Shown piece by piece: positions 5,999-9,949 of a stretch of DNA of 9,949 bases. Each line of letters starts with the position of its first letter. Position 1 is the stretch's first letter. Position numbers and translations under genes: made by a program. Location of the stretch: positions 1 through 9,949 of the forward strand of contig SMVY01000053.1 in assembly GCA_004357415.1 (NCBI GenBank), written 5' to 3'. The notes under the pieces were generated by a model that saw only the letters and a program-made list of their open reading frames with translations, was not told where the DNA came from and searched no databases. Source of the DNA: Gemmatimonadota bacterium. GTDB lineage: Bacteria; Gemmatimonadota; Gemmatimonadetes; Gemmatimonadales; GWC2-71-9.

Positions 5999-6559
5999 TT
6001 AGAGCATCACCCCGCCCACAGCCGTCCCACACCTCCCGCAGAACTTCCCCCCGGGCTCGAGCGGGGTGTTGCACTCCATGCACTGGGCCGGATGCGGCAA
6101 CAGCTTGCCGCACTGGGAACAGAACACCGCGTCCGTCTCGGGACGCGGGCCGCACGAATGACAGGTCGGCGCCTCGGCGACCCCTCCCGCCGTTGCCTCC
6201 AGCGTCAGAACGTCGGCGGCCACCATGGCCTCGATGGCGTCGTCGGTCCCCATGGGAGCTGGGGCGGAGGCGGGGCTCGGCGCAGCAGCCGCAACCGCGT
6301 CCTCTGCCCGCATCGCTTCGATGGCCTCGGTGCTGTAACGGGCGTAGAGCTCCGCGTAATCATCCTCCGACAGCTTGCCCGTTTCCCGGTCGAACTCGAT
6401 CTCTTTGAGCGCGGCCACCGCGGCCCCCTTGCGTGTCTCCGTCGGGTCAAGCGGTTCGTACACATCCGGCGCAATAGACCCGGGCCTGAACAACGGACTC
6501 AGCACCAACCACAGCGCCCCACTCGCCAGGGCCAGCGACAGGACCACCTCGACGACCAT
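5999..6559 (-). CDS. CcmI-like N-terminus fused to a double zinc ribbon
   Basis: 186 residues. The start is ATG at 6559, sharing one base with the ccmH stop codon (TGATG), which implies translational coupling; a GTG three bases earlier is also in frame. Residues 2-24 form one membrane helix (VVEVVLSLALASGALWLVLSPLF). Next comes a helical segment, AALKEIEFDRETGKLSEDDY (about 49-68), that matches the conserved start of the CcmI family, where it follows the membrane anchor. After an Ala/Pro-rich linker (about 86-127) there are eight cysteines as four CxxC pairs: 133/136, 147/150, 160/163 and 174/177. These would bind two zinc ions. Classical CcmI instead has a large TPR domain that binds apocytochrome c. 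The gene order ccmE-ccmF-ccmH then this gene supports a role in cytochrome maturation, but the zinc-ribbon function, and on which side of the membrane it lies, are not known. Confidence 0.75.
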   Translation of the reverse strand: MVVEVVLSLALASGALWLVLSPLFRPGSIAPDVYEPLDPTETRKGAAVAALKEIEFDRETGKLSEDDYAELYARYSTEAIEAMRAEDAVAAAAPSPASAPAPMGTDDAIEAMVAADVLTLEATAGGVAEAPTCHSCGPRPETDAVFCSQCGKLLPHPAQCMECNTPLEPGGKFCGRCGTAVGGVML

Positions 6560-7167
6560 CACCGGTCGCTCTCCCGGATGGCCACCTGCAACCGCTCCAG
6601 TTCATCAGGCGTCGCCTCGATCCCCTCACTGCCCCCGCCGCCCCCGCTTCCACCACCCGCCCCCGCGGTCGACAGCACGGCCTGCCGGCGGTACAACGAC
6701 CAGGTCAGCGCCACGCCCACCAGCGTGATCAGGGCACCCGGCACCAGGTAGCCGGCCAAGTTGAAGCCCTCGGGCTTGGGCGCCATGAGGATGTCATCGC
6801 CGTAGCGATCCATGAAGTCTTCCAGGATTTCCTCGGCGGAGAGCCCGGCTTCGTGCAACGCGAGCACTTCGCGGTGAAGCGCGGGAGACGTGGTGCAGGT
6901 GAAATCGGTGGTGCGGCAAGTATAGATGTCGAGATTGCAGCCGCAGGTGCACCGCATCTGCTTCTCGATATTCTTGATATATTCGTCGTTGTCGGCGTCG
7001 GTACTGCGGGGTCGTTGCTGCACCACGTTGGGATTGTACAGCCGCCCGGCATCGCCCCCGCCCCGAGCCTGCTGCCCCCCCCGCCCAGGAGCCTGCTCCT
7101 GCGACCAGCCAACACTCACCGCCGAGACCAACGCCGCCGCACTGCCGACAAACGCCCTACGATTCAT
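6559..7167 (-). CDS. ccmH: CcmH-type cytochrome c maturation protein, divergent
   Basis: 202 residues from the ATG at 7167, chosen because GGAGG lies six bases upstream. CcmH keeps the cysteines of apocytochrome c reduced and works with CcmF in heme ligation, in the periplasm. The N-terminus (MNRRAFVGSAAALVSAVSVG) is a signal or anchor with an RRAFVG pattern resembling a Tat signal. A Gly/Gln-rich linker follows. The core begins KNIEKQMRCTCGCNLDIYTC (65-84), continues to FTC at 89-91, and ends with the helical part LHEAGLSAEEILEDFMDRYG and ILMAPKPEGFN (126-136), which is standard for CcmH. A second membrane helix (about 138-158) and a Gly/Ser linker (167-180) lead to a short helix. The usual LRCxxC motif is replaced by R-C-T-C-G-C with further cysteines at 84 and 91. 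Family assignment rests on the C-terminal half of the domain and on gene order. Confidence 0.82.
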   Translation of the reverse strand: MNRRAFVGSAAALVSAVSVGWSQEQAPGRGGQQARGGGDAGRLYNPNVVQQRPRSTDADNDEYIKNIEKQMRCTCGCNLDIYTCRTTDFTCTTSPALHREVLALHEAGLSAEEILEDFMDRYGDDILMAPKPEGFNLAGYLVPGALITLVGVALTWSLYRRQAVLSTAGAGGGSGGGGGSEGIEATPDELERLQVAIRESDR

Positions 7168-7188
7168 CAAAATCCTCCACGAAGTTCC

Positions 7189-7258
7189 CTCCAACACCCA
7201 ACACCCAACACCCAACGCCCCACGTCCCACGTCCTACGTCCTACGTCCTACTCCCCAC
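7189..7258 (-). repeat. Ten-unit heptamer array across the ccmF stop codon
   Basis: On the + strand the units run CTCCAAC, ACCCAAC x3, GCCCCAC, GTCCCAC, GTCCTAC x3, TCCCCAC, all exactly seven bases. Read on the minus strand they are GTGGGGA, GTAGGAC x3, GTGGGAC, GTGGGGC, GTTGGGT x3, GTTGGAG. The array encodes the last residues of CcmF (V-G-S-R-T) and its TAG stop codon, and ends just upstream of the ccmH ribosome binding site. No spacers are present, so it is not CRISPR. Confidence 0.85.
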
Positions 7259-9271
7259 CAGTTCCGCCTCGTACCCCGCCTGCACCGGCCGGCGCTCCCT
7301 GACGGGACCGTACCCACCCGGCCACATGGTGATGATCCCACCGACGATGAGGACCACGCCACCGATCCACACCCACACCACCAGCGGGTTGATGGTGAAC
7401 CGGTAGACGGCTTCTTCGGTTCCTTCCACCGATCCGGCGTAGACGATGTAGAGGTCTTCCTGCAACGTGTAGCGGATGCCGACCTCGGTGGACGGCTGGA
7501 ACTCGAACTCACGCAGGCTGTTAATGTGCTGGCGCTTCTCCGACGACAGCCGGCCGATGGGGACGCCGTCTTTCTCGATCTCGACCGTGGCCTGCGACAC
7601 GAACCGGTTTAGGTACTCGTACTGCGACACACCCAGATGCGTCAGCGTGTAGGTGTGGCCGAACGGACTGACCACGTCGACCGATTCTCCGGGAAGCAGC
7701 GTTGCTTCCTTGTCCACCCTGAAGGAATACCCGGCAAAGGCCACGAACAACAGCAGGATGCCCACGTGCACGATGTACCCGCCGTAGCGGCGCCGGTTGC
7801 GGCCGATCAGCCGCAGGACTGCCACCGGGTGCGATTCACCGTGGATTCGGTGCCGCGCCCGGCTTCCGCGGTAGAACTCCTGCACCACGGTCCCCGCCAC
7901 GAAGCCGGCCAGGCCTATGGCCATGAGCGGGTAGAGGTCACGCATTCCCAGCACGACGAGTACCGCCACCACGACCAGGCCCGAGGCAACCGGCAAGAAG
8001 AATTGTCGCTTGAGATTGTTGATCGATGCCTTGCGCCAGGCGATCAGCGGTCCGATGCCGGTGAGGGCCAGCAGCGCCAGACCCAACGGCACGTTCACCT
8101 TGTTGAAGAACGGCGGACCCACCGTCACCTTGGTACCCTGCACCAATTCAGACAGAATGGGGAACAGGGTGCCCCACAGCACCGAGAAGGCGATGCCGAC
8201 TAATATCAGGTTGTTGAACAGGAACGCGGCTTCACGGCTCACCATCGATTCGAGTTCCACATCCGCCTTGAGCCCGTCCCACCTGGTGTACAGGAGGGTA
8301 AACGACAGCACCCCGGTAAGCACCAGGAAGGCGAGGAAGTAGTACCCCACCGAGGACTGGGTGAAGCTGTGCACGCTGGCGATGACGCCTGATCGGGTGA
8401 TGAAGGTTCCGAAAATGGTCAGCAGGAACGTGCCGATGATGAGCATCAGGTTCCAACGCTTGAGCATGCCACGCTTTTCCTGGATCATCACCGAATGGAG
8501 AAACGCCGTCATGGTGAGCCACGGCAGAATGCTGGCGTTCTCGACCGGATCCCAGGCCCAGTAGCCGCCCCAGCCCAGTTCCACGTAGGCCCACCACATC
8601 CCCAGCACCACCCCGGCCGACAGGAACAGCCAACTCAGCAGCGTCCACTTGCGGATGGCCCGGATCCAACCCGCGTCGAGCTTACCCGACATCAAGGCGG
8701 CGATGGCAAAGGCAAATGGAATGGTGACGCTGATGTAGCCCAGGTAGAGCATCGGCGGATGGATCATCATGCCGAGGTTCTGCAGCTGGGGGTTGAGCCC
8801 CCGGCCGTCGGGCGGGGTGAACGCCAGCCGCTCGAACGGGTTGGCCGAGAACAACATGACCGTGATGAAGAAGAACGCCACGATCATGGTCACGCCGGCA
8901 ACCCAGGGGAGGAGGTCGGCGTAGCGCCGCGATGTCATGAACTGCGCCATGGCCGCGAACAGTGACAGCACCACGACCCACAACAGCAGCGACCCCTTCT
9001 GCCCCGCCCAGAAGGCGGAAAAGACGAAGTACTCCGGCAGCGTCCGCGAGGTGTAGGACGCCACATATTCAATATTGAAGTCGTGGGTGACCAAGCCGTA
9101 CCACAGTGCCAGCGAGGCCACCACCATGCACCCGAACACGGCGTAGACGGCACCGGTCAGGCTGGCCCGCAGCTCGGGACGGCGTTGCCACTTCCCCGAG
9201 AAGGCCAACACACCGGCCCACAGCGCGATGAGCCACCCGGCCCACAGCGCGAAGTGCCCCAGGAGCGTCAT
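7241..9271 (-). CDS. ccmF: CcmF heme lyase (cytochrome c-type biogenesis)
   Basis: 676 residues, the usual length for this family, a polytopic inner-membrane protein. CcmF takes heme from CcmE and joins it to the CXXCH cysteines of apocytochrome c. The heme-binding tryptophan-rich (WWD) motif is complete: WGGYWAWDPVENAS at 234-247. The conserved histidines of the family are present at H171 (MMIHPPMLYLGY), H259 (TAFLHS), H301 (ASVHSFT) and H502 (GGYIVHVG); in characterised CcmF these serve as heme ligands. More than ten hydrophobic segments span the protein, and a large periplasmic domain lies between about 520 and 640, followed by a final helix. The start ATG at 9271 follows the ccmE stop codon after three bases. 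Its last residues and stop lie in a heptamer repeat array, so the extreme C-terminus is likely to vary between relatives. A 73-base gap separates it from ccmH. Confidence 0.97.
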   Translation of the reverse strand: MTLLGHFALWAGWLIALWAGVLAFSGKWQRRPELRASLTGAVYAVFGCMVVASLALWYGLVTHDFNIEYVASYTSRTLPEYFVFSAFWAGQKGSLLLWVVVLSLFAAMAQFMTSRRYADLLPWVAGVTMIVAFFFITVMLFSANPFERLAFTPPDGRGLNPQLQNLGMMIHPPMLYLGYISVTIPFAFAIAALMSGKLDAGWIRAIRKWTLLSWLFLSAGVVLGMWWAYVELGWGGYWAWDPVENASILPWLTMTAFLHSVMIQEKRGMLKRWNLMLIIGTFLLTIFGTFITRSGVIASVHSFTQSSVGYYFLAFLVLTGVLSFTLLYTRWDGLKADVELESMVSREAAFLFNNLILVGIAFSVLWGTLFPILSELVQGTKVTVGPPFFNKVNVPLGLALLALTGIGPLIAWRKASINNLKRQFFLPVASGLVVVAVLVVLGMRDLYPLMAIGLAGFVAGTVVQEFYRGSRARHRIHGESHPVAVLRLIGRNRRRYGGYIVHVGILLLFVAFAGYSFRVDKEATLLPGESVDVVSPFGHTYTLTHLGVSQYEYLNRFVSQATVEIEKDGVPIGRLSSEKRQHINSLREFEFQPSTEVGIRYTLQEDLYIVYAGSVEGTEEAVYRFTINPLVVWVWIGGVVLIVGGIITMWPGGYGPVRERRPVQAGYEAELVGSRT

Positions 9272-9274
9272 CGG

Positions 9275-9697
9275 CTAGACCTGGGCTTCGCTTTCGTACT
9301 GGGCCTCATAGCGGGAGCCGCACTTGGCCAGCAGGGTGGTGGCCTGGAACACCCCGTCCGTGCCCAAGCGACCCTCAACCACGACCTCGATATCGAGGTC
9401 GTCAGTGAAGGTATCGGGCGCCAACCCACGGTAGGAGACGGGGATCTGCGTGGTGCCGTCGGTGACCTCGAAATCGATGGTCTGGGTGGCGACGTCGCGC
9501 CGGATGCTGCCCGGCACCACCTTGGCGCCGAGTTTGATACCGACATCGTGGAACGACGGGTCGGCGCTGGTCCGCTCGGCCAACTCGGTCGTGGTCAGAA
9601 AGTAGGTGCCGGTCTCCTGGACGCCTTGATATATCATGGCGCTGACAGCGATCACGATCACGCTGGCGCCGATGACGAATTTCGTTCCCGCTTTCAT
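9275..9697 (-). CDS. ccmE: CcmE heme chaperone, CxxxY type
   Basis: 140 residues, the normal length. CcmE binds heme covalently in the periplasm and passes it to CcmF. A single N-terminal membrane anchor (FVIGASVIVIAVSAMIYQGV, 7-26) is followed by the OB-fold domain, with the typical opening TYFLTTTELAER (31-42) and the conserved core IPVSYRGLAPDTF (85-97), then VVVEGRL and the strand QATTLLAKC. The heme-attachment site is C126-G-S-R-Y130, a CxxxY motif; the common form has His in place of Cys. CxxxY CcmE proteins are known from archaea and some bacteria such as Desulfovibrio. The start has GGAG nine bases upstream. Only 62 bases separate it from the next gene upstream, which is not recognisably a ccm gene, and a TATATT sequence there (about 9741-9746) might be a -10 element for the ccmE-ccmF-ccmH operon. 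Confidence 0.94.
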   Translation of the reverse strand: MKAGTKFVIGASVIVIAVSAMIYQGVQETGTYFLTTTELAERTSADPSFHDVGIKLGAKVVPGSIRRDVATQTIDFEVTDGTTQIPVSYRGLAPDTFTDDLDIEVVVEGRLGTDGVFQATTLLAKCGSRYEAQYESEAQV

Positions 9698-9759
9698 AAG
9701 CCTTCACTCCGCTAGGGAAGTCACCTTACCTGCATCATTCAATATAACGGGAGAACCGG

Positions 9760-9949
9760 CTAGCTGCCTCCGCCCCTGGCGTCTTCCAAGAGCCCCTGGA
9801 TCGATCGTTCGTGTTCATCGTATTCCGGCCGTCCCGCTGCCATTTCCTCGTCATATACCGCCAGGAACGCAGCGTAGACCTGGGCCAAGGTGGCGGGGTC
9901 GTTCTGCCACTTGGCCAAGGTCCCCCTGATGATGAACCCGAAGAGATGA
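9760..9949 (-). CDS. 3' end of an unrecognised gene (starts beyond the window)
   Basis: The last 62 codons of a minus-strand gene, running from the window edge to a TAG stop at 9760-9762. The visible part starts HLFGFIIRGTLAKWQNDPA and goes on as amphipathic helices (TLAQVYAAFLAVYDEE, EHERSIQGLLEDAR) with a glycine tail. It has the composition of a soluble helical C-terminus. It lies where ccmD or ccmC would sit in many ccm clusters, but it has no membrane helix of the CcmD kind and I cannot match it to any Ccm protein. Reading frame and codon use look like a real gene. Confidence 0.6.
   Translation of the reverse strand, partial: HLFGFIIRGTLAKWQNDPATLAQVYAAFLAVYDEEMAAGRPEYDEHERSIQGLLEDARGGGS

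Noticed and set aside
5888..6751. A 287-codon open frame on the + strand
   Set aside because: It is antisense to the CcmI-like and ccmH genes and consists of Pro/Arg-rich sequence without any domain.
7189..7258. CRISPR array
   Set aside because: Units are seven bases long and contiguous, with no spacers and no cas genes nearby.
9760..9949. ccmD or ccmC upstream of ccmE
   Set aside because: The visible residues have no membrane helix and none of the Trp-rich or CcmD-like features.

Overview
The window is GC-rich chromosomal DNA from a Gram-negative bacterium. The evidence for a Gram-negative envelope is two lipoprotein signal peptides, a predicted outer-membrane beta-barrel protein ending in phenylalanine, and a System I (Ccm) cytochrome c maturation cluster. 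Start sites mostly carry strong GGAGG-type ribosome binding sites. The mix of genes would fit a Gemmatimonadota-like or related environmental lineage, but that is an inference from style and not proven by any marker here.

Layout. Left (1-3164): the 3' part of a diheme cytochrome c (+); a TerB-like protein (-) convergent with it; then, divergently, a two-gene + strand unit made of a large lipoprotein of unknown family and a small outer-membrane barrel candidate. Middle (3165-5241): a cold-shock protein gene with a long structured leader and an intrinsic terminator (+); then on the minus strand a DUF4870 membrane protein, an unrecognised lipoprotein, and a small membrane-protein gene that appears to be broken by one extra base. 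Right (5242-9949): a SAM-dependent methyltransferase, then (in transcription order, right to left) ccmE-ccmF-ccmH and a CcmI-like zinc-ribbon gene, and at the edge the 3' end of an unrecognised gene.

The Ccm genes act together: CcmE carries heme in the periplasm, CcmF/CcmH ligate it to CXXCH motifs of apocytochromes, and the diheme cytochrome at the left edge is the type of protein such a system matures. CcmE here has the CxxxY heme-binding motif instead of HxxxY, CcmH lacks the usual CxxC motif, and the CcmI-like protein carries a double zinc ribbon. This is a variant System I. ccmA, ccmB, ccmC, ccmD and ccmG are not in the window.

The most unusual non-coding signal is a set of short G-rich tandem repeats with 7- or 8-base period. 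They lie directly after, or across, the stop codons of six genes, always G-rich on the coding strand. The array between ccmF and ccmH also forms a canonical G-quadruplex motif. The cspA-type leader can form two mutually exclusive sets of hairpins, which suggests an RNA switch or thermosensor. No stretch longer than 300 bases lacks a gene once the frameshifted small gene is counted.
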